Source of the DNA: CAWGQN01 sp963824885
GTDB lineage: Bacteria > Actinomycetota > Actinomycetes > Actinomycetales > Microbacteriaceae
Direction of reading: 5' to 3'
Assembly: GCA_963824885.1 (NCBI GenBank)
Contig: CAWGQN010000010.1
Span: forward strand, 248,001-312,000
Length of the DNA stretch: 64,000 nt
Within the stretch, counting starts at the first letter, position 1, and each line of letters opens with the position of its first letter. Positions 17,676 through 27,543 of this stretch are shown here, one piece after another. Below the pieces are notes generated by a model, which saw nothing but the letters and a program-made list of their open reading frames with translations, searched no databases and had not been told where the DNA came from. The translations under genes were made by a program, and so were the position numbers.

Positions 17676-19235
17676 ATGAGGGTCACTGGCCTTGGACACG
17701 CAGGAATGTTTATCGAAACACTCGGCGGATCGGTACTATGCGACCCGTGGTTGAATCCGGCGTTCTTCGGCTCGTGGTTTCCGTTCCCCGATAACCGCGG
17801 GTTGGACTGGGAGCGATTCGGCGAGTGCGACTATCTCTACATTTCCCACCGGCGAGGCGATCATTTTGATCGCCAGCATCTCGCGCGGTTTGTCAATCGG
17901 AATGCCGCGGTCCTTCTTCCCGAATATCCTACGGGCGAACTTGAACGAGAACTTCGCGCGCTCGGATTCAACAACATCGTCTACACTCGCGCGGGACAGT
18001 CAATTGAGCGCGACGGGTTACGTATCATGATTACCCCGCTTCACACGCCCGACGACGGACCCGTCGGCGACTCGGCGCTGTCGCTTGACGACGGAACAGC
18101 AGTCTTGCTCAACCACAATGAGTCCCACCACCTCGACATCGAGCATGTCCGACGGTTCGGGGGGGTCAATGCGTACTTTACTCAGGTTTCGGGGCCAATC
18201 CGCTGGCCGCTTGTCTACGATCTCCCCAAGATCTCGCGGCCGGGATTCGCGGAGCGTAACCGCGCGCTCCACTCGTCGCGCGCTCAATCGCTCATAGAAA
18301 CGATAGACGCAAAAAATGTTTTTCCGATTGCGGGACCACCGAGTTTTCTCGATGACGACCTCTTTGAATTTAACGCGATCGGGACGGGCGAAACCGCACT
18401 CCTCGCGGACCAGATGACGTTTATCGACGGGCTTCGCTCGTCACAACCGCATCGAAATGGGTACCTCTTTCTGCCCGGAACCGTCGTCGAAATCCACCAC
18501 GATACCGTGTCGGTCGTTGAAAACCGCTACACCGACGCCGAGGTAAACCACATGTTTCACGACAAGTGGACATATCTCAACGAACAACGATCAGCGCGTC
18601 GAAGCGAAATTGTGGCGGAGCGCGCAACCCGAGCGGCCGTGCCAAAATCGGCCGACATGTTTTCGGAGCTCAAAGACTGGTGGGAGCCAATCATGAGACG
18701 CGCTCCCGCCCTATCGCGAGGAATCAACGCGGGAGTACGCTTCACGATCGGTGAACTCGACGTCATCGCCGATTTTCCCAATGCCGAATTTCGGCTCTTT
18801 AACGACGAAAGCGTCGCGTATTGGTTTGATCTCCCGCCCGATCTGGTTGCGTCCAACCTCGCTCGTCGCGAAATCGACTGGTCGAACTCGATCTTCCTCT
18901 CGCTCCGCTTCGCAACAGACCGCCTCGTCCACTTCAACGAGAAACTTTTCACGTTTTTCAAATGCCTGTCTGAAGAGCGAATCGACCACGTCGAGAATTG
19001 GTTTTGGGCTCAAGGCGACATCGACGAAAGCGTTCGGATTGACGATTGGATCGTAGAGCGCTGCCCGCACCTCAAATCTGACGCAGCAATGACGGGCCGC
19101 TTCGATGGGCCAATTCTCACGTGCAGCGTGCATAATTGGCGTTTTGATCTCGAAACTCGTGAGTGTCGCCGAGACTACCGCGCAGCTGAGAAACCCCTAT
19201 CTCCCGCGGTTGGCATCGCCCCTCTCGCGAGGTAA
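17676..19235 (+). CDS. Metallo-beta-lactamase fold protein with C-terminal Rieske domain
   Basis: A 519-aa protein with an UlaG/CMAH-like metallo-beta-lactamase N-terminal half (GHAGMFIETLGGSVLCDPWL) and a Rieske [2Fe-2S] site near the C-terminus: Cys463-Pro-His465, then Cys483-Ser-Val-His486 (CXH-X17-CXXH). The usual HXHXDH metal motif reads H58-R-R-G-D-H63, with Arg where the second His is expected. I chose ATG 17676, which has GGGAGAAG just upstream; the frame is open from GTG 17550 but that part is not family-like. The substrate is unknown. Confidence 0.83.
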   Translation: MRVTGLGHAGMFIETLGGSVLCDPWLNPAFFGSWFPFPDNRGLDWERFGECDYLYISHRRGDHFDRQHLARFVNRNAAVLLPEYPTGELERELRALGFNNIVYTRAGQSIERDGLRIMITPLHTPDDGPVGDSALSLDDGTAVLLNHNESHHLDIEHVRRFGGVNAYFTQVSGPIRWPLVYDLPKISRPGFAERNRALHSSRAQSLIETIDAKNVFPIAGPPSFLDDDLFEFNAIGTGETALLADQMTFIDGLRSSQPHRNGYLFLPGTVVEIHHDTVSVVENRYTDAEVNHMFHDKWTYLNEQRSARRSEIVAERATRAAVPKSADMFSELKDWWEPIMRRAPALSRGINAGVRFTIGELDVIADFPNAEFRLFNDESVAYWFDLPPDLVASNLARREIDWSNSIFLSLRFATDRLVHFNEKLFTFFKCLSEERIDHVENWFWAQGDIDESVRIDDWIVERCPHLKSDAAMTGRFDGPILTCSVHNWRFDLETRECRRDYRAAEKPLSPAVGIAPLAR

Positions 19236-19262
19236 CGGACGGTGAAGCGGGATAGACCGTTG

Positions 19263-20210
19263 TTACGTCGAAAGCGCTTGACGGCGAACCAAGTCGGCGG
19301 CACCAATAACTCCAGCAGTATCCACGAATTCCGCAATGCGAAACTGCGGCTCGGGACGAAACCCGCGTGCCGGAAGACAATCAAAAAAGGCGCGACGAAC
19401 GGGCCCGAGAAGCTTTTCACCGGTTTGAGCGACTCCTCCCCCAAAAACGAAGAGACGAGGGTCGAGAATCGCCGCCAGACTCGCGCACGCTTGACCAATC
19501 CACGAACCAATCTGGCCAATTGCGACAAGCGCGCCCGGATCGTCAATCGCCAAGAGTTCTTTCAGATCGTGTCCATTCAAGCGACCGCTCGCGCGCCGTC
19601 GGTCGGCGAGCGGTCGTCCAATTCCGCCCTCGTCGGCGAGGTCGTTAGCAAACCTCAAGAGTGCTCGGCCAGACCCGTATTGTTCCAGGCACCCTCGAGC
19701 GCCACAACCGCACTGAATACCGTCGGGCACGACGCGAATGTGGCCCAACTCACCCCCGGCCCCGAAGGCGCCGCGAAGCAATCTTCCGTCGGCCACGATT
19801 GCCCCGCCGACACCCGTACCTATTGTCAACGCGACCATGTCTGTCACACACCGACCAGCGCCATATCGAAATTCAGCCCAGCCCGCCGCGTTTGCGTCAT
19901 TTTCCACGAGGACGTGCATTCCCAACCGCGATTCGAGATTCGACCGAATTGGCTCATTTCGCCATTCAATATTGGGAGCAAAGAGGACGGTCGATTGCGA
20001 GGCGTCAAAAATTCCGGCGGCCGCTACGCCCACCCCGGGAATAGTCTGGGCGAGGGAGAGCTCGCGTGTCATTTCAACCACGGCATCCTCAATCGAGCGC
20101 GCATGCCCCGCCGGAGTCGACCGCCGAACTTCGCGTACGACCGAACCATCGTGCTCGACCAGCGCGCCCGCAATCTTCGTGCCGCCGATATCAATTCCAA
20201 TCGAGCGCAC
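19263..20210 (-). CDS. glcK: ROK-family glucokinase
   Basis: Phosphorylates glucose with ATP; ROK proteins of this type also take part in carbon control. The 315-aa protein starts at GTG 20210 and immediately shows IGIDIGGTKIAGALV. It has the ROK zinc signature GELGHIRVVPDG plus CGCGARGCLEQYGSG, and a late phosphate motif FVFGGGVAQTG. The size matches actinobacterial glucokinases. Other ROK sugar kinases cannot be excluded. It is convergent with the Rieske-protein gene (27-bp gap) and divergent from fadD. Confidence 0.88.
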   Translation of the reverse strand: MRSIGIDIGGTKIAGALVEHDGSVVREVRRSTPAGHARSIEDAVVEMTRELSLAQTIPGVGVAAAGIFDASQSTVLFAPNIEWRNEPIRSNLESRLGMHVLVENDANAAGWAEFRYGAGRCVTDMVALTIGTGVGGAIVADGRLLRGAFGAGGELGHIRVVPDGIQCGCGARGCLEQYGSGRALLRFANDLADEGGIGRPLADRRRASGRLNGHDLKELLAIDDPGALVAIGQIGSWIGQACASLAAILDPRLFVFGGGVAQTGEKLLGPVRRAFFDCLPARGFRPEPQFRIAEFVDTAGVIGAADLVRRQALST

Positions 20211-20378
20211 CCGAACACAGCCTTTCACCAGGAGAGGGAAAAAAGGCGCTATACACCAGCCGGGAGAAGTCCGCTGGCACGCAATTTGCACCAACTAGAG
20301 TGTAGTAACTTCAAAGCCCGATGGCGATGCAAAGCCCGTCATCAGAAATAGGAGTCGACCGGTGTCGAGGGAGCTGCC

Positions 20379-22205
20379 GTGAATCAGATTGATATACCCG
20401 CTATTGTCAACGCGAATCCACATGCGAATACGACCGATATTTTAATTGATCGGGTCAGACGGTCACCCGATATTCCCCTTTTTTCGCTCCCCGTTGACGG
20501 CGATTGGGTTGACGTCACCGCGAAAGTGTTCCTCGATCACGTGATCGCTCTCGCGAAGGGCTTCGTAGCGTCGGGAATTCAACCCGGTGACCGCATCGGT
20601 CTCATGAGTAAGACGCGCTACGAGTGGACACTCATTGACTTTGCCACGTGGTTCGCGGGGGCGGTATTGGTGCCCATCTACGAAACCTCAGCTCCGGCCC
20701 AAGTGCATTGGAACCTTGTCGACTCGGGCGCTGTTGGCGTAATACTCGAAACGCCCGACCACTTTGCGCGCTTCGACGAGGTGCATCCTGACCTCCCGTC
20801 GATCCGCACAGTGTGGCAAATCGACCTGGGCGACCTCGGCAAACTCGTGGATTTTGGCATTGACGTGCCCGACGAAGAAATCGAGACCAGGCGCCGTTCC
20901 GCGGTTGGAAGCGACGTCGCAACCCTCATCTATACGTCCGGTTCGACGGGCAAGCCAAAGGGGTGTGTTCTCACCCATTCAAATTTTGTCGACCTCACTC
21001 GAAACGCCACGGCGTCTCTCCACGAAATCATTGGAGCCGGAAAGTCATCCACGCTTCTCTTCATCACTATCGCGCACGTGTTCGCTCGTTTCATCACGGT
21101 GCTCTGCGTTGATGCGGGTGTCAAAGTTGGCCACCAAGCCGATGCAAAACAGCTACTCGGGTCAATGGCGACCTTCAAGCCGACATTCCTGCTCGCTGTT
21201 CCCCGAGTGTTTGAAAAGGTGTACAACGCCGCCCAGCAGAAGGCAATTGCCGCGGGTCGTGGCCACATTTTCGACCGCGCCGTGACCGTTGCAATAGCCC
21301 ACTCGCAGGCAGTTCAGGCTGGTTACGTACCAATGACGCTCAAACTTCGATTTGCGCTATTCGATTTCCTCGTCTTTTCGAAAATTCGCGCCGCGATGGG
21401 CGGCCGAGTGGCCTACGCCGTGTCGGGGTCAGCACCGCTGAGCGTCCACCTTGGACACTTTTTCCACAGTCTTGGGATTATCATTCTCGAAGGATACGGA
21501 CTCACCGAAACGACCGCTCCATCGACGGTCAATCTCGTTCCGACGTTTCGAATCGGAACGGTGGGTCAACCGCTCCCCGGGGTATCGATTCGAATCGCTG
21601 ACGACAACGAGATTGAGGTCAAGGGGATCAATGTCTTTCGAGGATATTGGCACGACGAGGCGTCAACCGCCGAGGTGTTTCGCAACGGATGGTTTGCGAC
21701 GGGAGATCTTGGTTCCCTGAGCGACGACGGATTCCTCACCATCATCGGCCGAAAGAAAGACATTATTGTCACGGCGGGCGGAAAAAATGTTGCCCCAACC
21801 GGACTCGAAAACCCAATTCGAGCGAATCCCCTCATTAGTCACGTTGTCGTTGTCGGCGAGGCACGGCCCTTTGTTTCGGCGCTGATCACTCTCGATGCCG
21901 ACATGCTACCGGTGTGGCTTGCCAACAACGGCCAATCAACTCGGCTCACGCCCGAGGCCGCCGCAGAGAATCCCGCGGTCCGTGCGGAGGTTCAGCGGGC
22001 AATTGACGGTGCCAATAGAGACGTCTCTCGAGCAGAGTCCATTCGAAAGTTCGTTATTCTCCCTCGCGATCTCACCGAAGCGAGTGGGCACTTGACACCG
22101 AAGATGAGTCTCAAGCGAGACATCATCATGAAAGATTTTGCCGCTCAAATCGAGTTACTCTATACCCCTGAGGCCGCTGATCGACGATCCTCAATCGTCG
22201 CGTAA
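20379..22205 (+). CDS. Long-chain fatty-acyl-CoA ligase (FadD15-like)
   Basis: Activates long-chain fatty acids through an acyl-adenylate to acyl-CoA. The 608-aa protein has the AMP-binding P-loop LIYTSGSTGKPKGCVLTH (about residues 185-202), a linker region EGYGLTETTAPSTVNL, the TGDLGSLSDDGFL hinge and the IIGRKKDIIVTAGGKNVAP motif. GTG start with GGGAG nearby. Its 3' end overlaps the convergent deformylase gene by 46 bp. Confidence 0.93.
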   Translation: MNQIDIPAIVNANPHANTTDILIDRVRRSPDIPLFSLPVDGDWVDVTAKVFLDHVIALAKGFVASGIQPGDRIGLMSKTRYEWTLIDFATWFAGAVLVPIYETSAPAQVHWNLVDSGAVGVILETPDHFARFDEVHPDLPSIRTVWQIDLGDLGKLVDFGIDVPDEEIETRRRSAVGSDVATLIYTSGSTGKPKGCVLTHSNFVDLTRNATASLHEIIGAGKSSTLLFITIAHVFARFITVLCVDAGVKVGHQADAKQLLGSMATFKPTFLLAVPRVFEKVYNAAQQKAIAAGRGHIFDRAVTVAIAHSQAVQAGYVPMTLKLRFALFDFLVFSKIRAAMGGRVAYAVSGSAPLSVHLGHFFHSLGIIILEGYGLTETTAPSTVNLVPTFRIGTVGQPLPGVSIRIADDNEIEVKGINVFRGYWHDEASTAEVFRNGWFATGDLGSLSDDGFLTIIGRKKDIIVTAGGKNVAPTGLENPIRANPLISHVVVVGEARPFVSALITLDADMLPVWLANNGQSTRLTPEAAAENPAVRAEVQRAIDGANRDVSRAESIRKFVILPRDLTEASGHLTPKMSLKRDIIMKDFAAQIELLYTPEAADRRSSIVA

Positions 22206-22711
22206 GTGAGACCGTTCGAAAACCACGACGAATTGCGCACGATCTTCATTGCCTCGCGCCGCCGCGAGTTGTCAAGGCGGTCGAGGTAAAGCATCCCATT
22301 GAGATGGTCGCACTCGTGCTGAAAGACCTGTGCGAGTAATCCGCTCGCGGTAAGGTCTACGGTCGCGCCGTCAATATCACTGCCCCGAATTCGAGCTGAG
22401 GGATAGCGCATCGTGGGAAACGACAGTCCGGGTACCGACAGGCAGCCCTCGTCGATTTCCATTGGCTCGCCCATGAGGTCAACCAACTCAGGATTAAGGA
22501 GATACCCAGCAGTTCCGTTGACGTTGTAGCTAAACGCGCGAAGGTTGACCCCGATCTGAGGTGCAGCGACTCCCGCTCGGCCCGGTGGCCGTGAACTGTC
22601 GAGAAGATCCCCGACGAGAGACCGAATTCGATCGTCTATGACGGCAATCTGCGCGGACTCAGATTTAAGGACCGGGTCACCAAAGAGGCGGATTTGTCGC
22701 TCGGTCATCAA
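22160..22711 (-). CDS. def: Peptide deformylase
   Basis: Metalloenzyme that removes the N-terminal formyl group from new proteins. All three motifs are intact in the 183-aa protein: GVAAPQIG (residues 47-54), EGCLSVPG with the metal Cys90, and QHECDHLNG with His132, Glu133 and His136. The start codon overlaps the stop of the upstream MinD/ParA-like gene, so the two are probably coupled. The C-terminus overlaps the convergent fadD gene. Confidence 0.95.
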   Translation of the reverse strand: MMTERQIRLFGDPVLKSESAQIAVIDDRIRSLVGDLLDSSRPPGRAGVAAPQIGVNLRAFSYNVNGTAGYLLNPELVDLMGEPMEIDEGCLSVPGLSFPTMRYPSARIRGSDIDGATVDLTASGLLAQVFQHECDHLNGMLYLDRLDNSRRREAMKIVRNSSWFSNGLTYATIEDRRSAASGV

Positions 22712-24021
22712 CGCGACGCACTTCGCCGCACGGGAAGGCCCGCGACGACAAATGCCGCAAGCGTTCGCGCCGCGTGCTGGGTCAGCGGCTTGAGAGTCTC
22801 GTACGAAATAACAGAACCGGCTGCCAGCTGGGGATCGTACGGAATTCTCACGATGTCGCGCACTCGAGAGCGAAAATGAGCTTCGATCTCTTCGAGATTG
22901 ACGAGATTTGTTCCTTGAGTCGCCGTATTGAGCGCAACGAGCGAATTTCGAACGAGGTCACCATATCCGTTCGCTTCGAGCCACGTGAGCGTTTCGGATG
23001 CTAGTCGTGCCTCATCAATGCTGCCGCCAGAAACGATGACAAGCGAGTCAGCCCGCCGGAGGGTTGCACGCATGACCGAGTGAACAATGCCGGTACCGCA
23101 ATCGGTGAGGGCTATCGAATAGAACCGCGTGGCAAGATCGGCAACGATGTTGTAGTCGTCTTCGTCAAACGCTTCGCTCAACAGCGGGTCCGAATCGGAC
23201 GCAAGAATGTCGAGTCGAGTCTCGTCGCGCGATACGAGCGTCGAGAAGTCAGTGAATCCGGCTATGCTCGAACCCCGCGTCACCACATCACGAACCGTGG
23301 CACGCGTTTGCTTGTCGACCCGCTCAGCGAGTGTTCCGCGATCAGGATTAGCGTCAATCGCAATGATCCGATCTTCACGGACACTCGCCAACGCCATTCC
23401 GAGAAGAGCGGTGATTGTCGTCTTGCCGACACCTCCCTTACGAGTAAGGATGGGCACGAATCGAGTGCCGCCCTCGAACTGCTTCGATATCAGCTGATCG
23501 AGATCCTTGTGCGCTCGCACCTTTGCAGAGTCACCCAAATTAATAAGGTGACACGACACCTCGTAGACGAACCTCCTCCACCGCCCACCCGGCGCGGGTC
23601 GAGAATGGCGGTTCGATTCGAGCAAGCGATCAGCGGTGAGCATTGCCGACGGCTCGGGTTGTTCCGCTGGCTCACCTCGCAATCGATCACGCCTCGATTG
23701 TGTGAACAGTTCGGGGGACGTAACAATCTCAACTGACTTTGTCGGTGGAGCGTTGACTTCAATGTGCACGGGGTCGACCGCACGGTCGGGAATCGCAACG
23801 GCAACTTCGTCAGCAGGGATCTCATGGGTCGCCGGTGGAAGGTCAATTGTGACGGTCATTTCTGCTGGGACGGCGCCAGGGAGAGTCTCTGGACCCACGA
23901 GGTCGTCGGCGACGAGGTCGCCGTCAGGCGAAGCACCATTCGCTGATTCCGCGAGCTGCTCGGAGGCTGCGCGCTTCGTCGTCTTGGGATGCAACAGAGC
24001 GGTCTCCTTTTGCTTGAACAA
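22708..24021 (-). CDS. MinD/ParA-like ATPase with long acidic N-terminal region
   Basis: A 437-aa protein. About 140 residues of low-complexity, acidic, Pro-rich sequence precede GGRWRRFVYEVSCHLINLG and a deviant Walker A ILTRKGGVGKTTITALLG, then a MinD-like fold with IIAIDANPDRGTL. The layout recalls actinobacterial MinD/EspI-like ATPases that have a disordered N-terminus. Start is uncertain: TTG 24021 (GGAG upstream) or TTG 23994 (AAGGAG upstream). No ParB-like partner lies beside it; it is followed directly by def. The function is unknown beyond ATP-dependent switching inferred from the fold. Confidence 0.75.
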   Translation of the reverse strand: MFKQKETALLHPKTTKRAASEQLAESANGASPDGDLVADDLVGPETLPGAVPAEMTVTIDLPPATHEIPADEVAVAIPDRAVDPVHIEVNAPPTKSVEIVTSPELFTQSRRDRLRGEPAEQPEPSAMLTADRLLESNRHSRPAPGGRWRRFVYEVSCHLINLGDSAKVRAHKDLDQLISKQFEGGTRFVPILTRKGGVGKTTITALLGMALASVREDRIIAIDANPDRGTLAERVDKQTRATVRDVVTRGSSIAGFTDFSTLVSRDETRLDILASDSDPLLSEAFDEDDYNIVADLATRFYSIALTDCGTGIVHSVMRATLRRADSLVIVSGGSIDEARLASETLTWLEANGYGDLVRNSLVALNTATQGTNLVNLEEIEAHFRSRVRDIVRIPYDPQLAAGSVISYETLKPLTQHAARTLAAFVVAGLPVRRSASR

Positions 24022-24059
24022 TCACTCCAGGATAGCGCGGTGGTTCCCAATCTCTAGGG

Positions 24060-27000
24060 TCATGTCGGTGGATGCACGACGACCACGAGGTCACCCGCTT
24101 CGACGTGTTGGATCGTCGGAACTGCCAACCGCTCGACGACCCCGTCAATCGGAGTCGTAATGGCCGCCTCCATTTTCATTGCCTCGATTGTTGCAATGGT
24201 GTGGCCCGTCGACACCGAGTCGCCCACCTGAACCCGAATTGTGACAACACCCGAGAACGGAGCCCCCACCTCACCCGGAATGCGGCGGTCAGCCTTTTCG
24301 GCTGTTCTCAGCGGAGCGCTCACTGTCGAGTCCCGCACAAACACCAAGCGCAACTGACCGTTTACCGTCGTCATTACGGTGCGCATCCCATGATCGTCGG
24401 CCTCCCCTAGCGCTTCCAGTGTCACAAAGAGGCGTACACCGCGTTCAATTTCGACGACGTGTTCGATTCCGGAAGTCAAGCCATAGAGGTAGTCGAGCGA
24501 ATCGACCGCGCTCAAATCGCCATATGCCGTACGGACCGCGTCGAAGCGCTTTGTCGGTTCGGGAAACAGCAAGCGGTTGAGCGCTTCGCGCCGGCGAGCG
24601 CTGTCTCCCTCAAGCGCCGCGAGGTCGGCGGAACCGAGGGTCTCGACGACCTCGATCCCCCGTTTACCGCGAAGGACCCTGGTTCGGAACGGCTCGGGCC
24701 ATCCTCCCGGCAGTTCTCCGAGTTCGCCCGCGAGAAAACCCACGACCGAGTCGGGTACGTCGTAGTTGTGCGGATTCTGTTCAAAGTCGCTCGTGTCCGC
24801 GTGAACCGCAACGAGGAAGAGTGCGAGGTCGCCGACAACTTTTGACGACGGTGTAACCTTCGGAATGCGCCCTAGAATGCGATTTGCTTCGGCATACATG
24901 TTTTCCACTTGCTCGAAATCGTTCGACAATCCAAGCGAGTTCGCCTGTTGATGCAAATTCGAAAGCTGGCCGCCCGGCATCTCGTGATAATAGACACGAC
25001 CCGTCGGTCCCCGAAGTCCCGATTCAAATGGCTGATAGACCTGTCTCACCTCTTCCCAATACGGCTCGAGATCGGTCAGCGCTCGCAAAGACAATCCGGT
25101 GTCCCGCTCAGTATGGGCAAGCGCAGCAACAAGCGCCGACGCCGACGGCTGACTTGTTGTACCCGCCATTGGAGCGCTCGCGACGTCAACTGCATCCGCA
25201 CCCGCTCGAGAAGCGGCAAGGAGCGTCGCGAGCTGACCTCCCGCCGTGTCGTGGGTGTGAACATGAACCGGTAGGTCGAATCGCGAACAAAGAGCGGTCA
25301 CTAACAATTCGGCCGCGGCGGGTCGAAGCAATCCCGCCATATCCTTGATGGCCAACACGTGCGCGCCCGCGTCAACGATTTGTTCGGCAAGCGTCAAGTA
25401 GTAGTCAAGCGTGTAAAGGTTTTCGGCTGGATCGAGAAGGTCGCCCGTATAACAAAACGCGACTTCCGCAACAGTGGAACCCGTTTCTAGAACAGAGTCA
25501 ATCGCCGGCCTCATTTGTGACACATCGTTGAGTGCGTCGAAGATGCGAAATATATCGACCCCGGTGTCGGTCGCCTCTCGAATGAACGCGTCGGTTACCG
25601 CGAGCGGGTAGGGAGTATAACCAACCGTATTCCGTCCGCGAAGCAGCATTTGGATGGCAACGTTGGGAAGCTTCTCGCGCAAGACGGCAAGCCGATCCCA
25701 CGGATCCTCGCCAAGAAACCGCAGTGCAACGTCATACGTTGCGCCCCCCCACGCTTCAACCGACAATAGCCCGGGAGTAAGGCGGGCCACATGGGGCGCC
25801 ACGGCAACAAGGTCACGCGTGCGAAGACGCGTTGCGAGAAGCGACTGGTGTGCGTCGCGAAACGTCGTGTCGGTCACCGCGAGCGCTGTTTGTGCTTTGA
25901 GAGCGGCCGAAAAACCCGCCGGGCCCAATTCGAGAAGTCGTTGCCGAGACCCGGGAGGAGGTTCACGCGAACCGTCGACGTGGGGGAGTTTTCCGGTCGC
26001 GTCGAGTAATTGCGGCCGCGGACCGTTCGGTTGATTGACGGTTACCTCGGCGAGCCAATTGAGGATCTTTGTCGCGCGATCCTTCGATGCGTGACCGTGA
26101 AACAATTGGGGTCGCTCGTCGATGAAGGACGTGCTGAGATTTCCCGACACGAAGTCGGGGTCATCGAGGACCGCTTGAAGAAATGGAATATTCGTCGAAA
26201 CCCCCCGAATCCGAAACTCGGCAAGTGCTCGCCGAGCGCGACTTACTGCCGCGTCGAAATCGCGCCCGCGGCACGTGAGCTTTGCGAGCAACGAATCGAA
26301 ATACGGGCTAATTTGAGCCCCCGGGTTGACCGTGCCGCCGTCAAGGCGGATCCCGCCACCTCCTGGAGATCGGTAGGTCGTAATCCTTCCGGTATCCGGT
26401 CGAAATCCCGAGGCTGGATTTTCGGTCGTTATGCGACACTGCAACGCCGCGCCACGCCGCTCAACGGGACCGGGTCTCAACCCTAATTCGACAAGCGACT
26501 GACCGCACGCGATTCGCAATTGTGCTTGGACGAGATCGACATCGGTGATTTCTTCCGTGACGGTGTGCTCCACTTGGATTCGAGGATTCATCTCAATGAA
26601 GACGTGCTCGCCAGTGCGCTCACCCTCCGTAGCAACGAGAAACTCGACGGTTCCGGCGTTCCGGTAATCAATCGAACGCGCAAACGCGAGGGCGTCCTCG
26701 TACAATTTTTCTCGCAGCTCATCGGTGATGTTCGGTGCGGGTGCAATCTCAATCACTTTTTGATGGCGCCGTTGAACCGAGCAATCGCGCTCAAAAAGGT
26801 GCACGGTGTCTCCCGACGAATCTGCGAGCACTTGCACCTCGATGTGCCGAGGCCGCACAACCGCTTGTTCGAGAAACATGGTCGAATCGCCAAACGCACT
26901 GGTTGATTCGCGCATCGCCTCCTCGAGAGCGCCTCGCAGGTCTGCTGGGGTGCTCACCACGCGCATTCCTCGCCCGCCCCCTCCTGCAATCGCTTTTGCA

Positions 27001-27467
27001 TAGAGCGGAAAGCCCAAATCTGGGGCGGCGCGGACAAGCTCGTCAATGTCTCGTGACGCTGAGGTCGATTTCACGACGGGCACGCCGACCGCCGCGGCGC
27101 GCTCCTTTGCCGTGACCTTGTTTCCTGCAAGCTCGAGAACGCGAGCCGACGGCCCGACGAACGCTATTCCGGCGTCCGCTGAGGCCCGCGCAAAATCGGG
27201 ATTTTCAGAAAGAAACCCGTATCCCGGATAGATCGCGTCGGCGTCGCACTCGCGAGCGACTCGCATGATGGCATCGATATCGAGATACGCCTGTACTGGA
27301 TGGCCGCGCTCCCCAATCTGATACGCCTCATCAGCCTTGAGTCGATGGACCGAATTTCTGTCCTCGAAGGGGAAGACAGCGACCGTTCTGATCCCCAGCT
27401 CATACGCGGCGCGAAAGGCCCGAATCGCGATCTCCCCGCGATTCGCAACAAGAATTTTGCGAAACAT
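24060..27467 (-). CDS. pyc: Pyruvate carboxylase
   Basis: Anaplerotic enzyme: carboxylates pyruvate to oxaloacetate using ATP, bicarbonate and biotin. The single 1135-aa chain has the biotin carboxylase domain (MFRKILVANRGEIAIRAF at the start, GGGGRGMRVV, EMNPRIQVEHTVTEE), the carboxyltransferase domain (DTTFRDAHQSLLATR, HVHTHDTAGG) and a C-terminal biotinyl domain with Lys1098 in EAMKMEAA. ATG 27467 has GGAG upstream; the open frame beyond it is not family-like. It is divergent from the orphan parA gene, 76 bp away. Confidence 0.97.
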   Translation of the reverse strand: MFRKILVANRGEIAIRAFRAAYELGIRTVAVFPFEDRNSVHRLKADEAYQIGERGHPVQAYLDIDAIMRVARECDADAIYPGYGFLSENPDFARASADAGIAFVGPSARVLELAGNKVTAKERAAAVGVPVVKSTSASRDIDELVRAAPDLGFPLYAKAIAGGGGRGMRVVSTPADLRGALEEAMRESTSAFGDSTMFLEQAVVRPRHIEVQVLADSSGDTVHLFERDCSVQRRHQKVIEIAPAPNITDELREKLYEDALAFARSIDYRNAGTVEFLVATEGERTGEHVFIEMNPRIQVEHTVTEEITDVDLVQAQLRIACGQSLVELGLRPGPVERRGAALQCRITTENPASGFRPDTGRITTYRSPGGGGIRLDGGTVNPGAQISPYFDSLLAKLTCRGRDFDAAVSRARRALAEFRIRGVSTNIPFLQAVLDDPDFVSGNLSTSFIDERPQLFHGHASKDRATKILNWLAEVTVNQPNGPRPQLLDATGKLPHVDGSREPPPGSRQRLLELGPAGFSAALKAQTALAVTDTTFRDAHQSLLATRLRTRDLVAVAPHVARLTPGLLSVEAWGGATYDVALRFLGEDPWDRLAVLREKLPNVAIQMLLRGRNTVGYTPYPLAVTDAFIREATDTGVDIFRIFDALNDVSQMRPAIDSVLETGSTVAEVAFCYTGDLLDPAENLYTLDYYLTLAEQIVDAGAHVLAIKDMAGLLRPAAAELLVTALCSRFDLPVHVHTHDTAGGQLATLLAASRAGADAVDVASAPMAGTTSQPSASALVAALAHTERDTGLSLRALTDLEPYWEEVRQVYQPFESGLRGPTGRVYYHEMPGGQLSNLHQQANSLGLSNDFEQVENMYAEANRILGRIPKVTPSSKVVGDLALFLVAVHADTSDFEQNPHNYDVPDSVVGFLAGELGELPGGWPEPFRTRVLRGKRGIEVVETLGSADLAALEGDSARRREALNRLLFPEPTKRFDAVRTAYGDLSAVDSLDYLYGLTSGIEHVVEIERGVRLFVTLEALGEADDHGMRTVMTTVNGQLRLVFVRDSTVSAPLRTAEKADRRIPGEVGAPFSGVVTIRVQVGDSVSTGHTIATIEAMKMEAAITTPIDGVVERLAVPTIQHVEAGDLVVVVHPPT

Positions 27468-27543
27468 CGCTCTCCTCGCATGCGCCGGTGCATGCACAAA
27501 ACAGTTAGGTTCTCCCACCCTAGTGAAGGTAACGTTATTAGTT

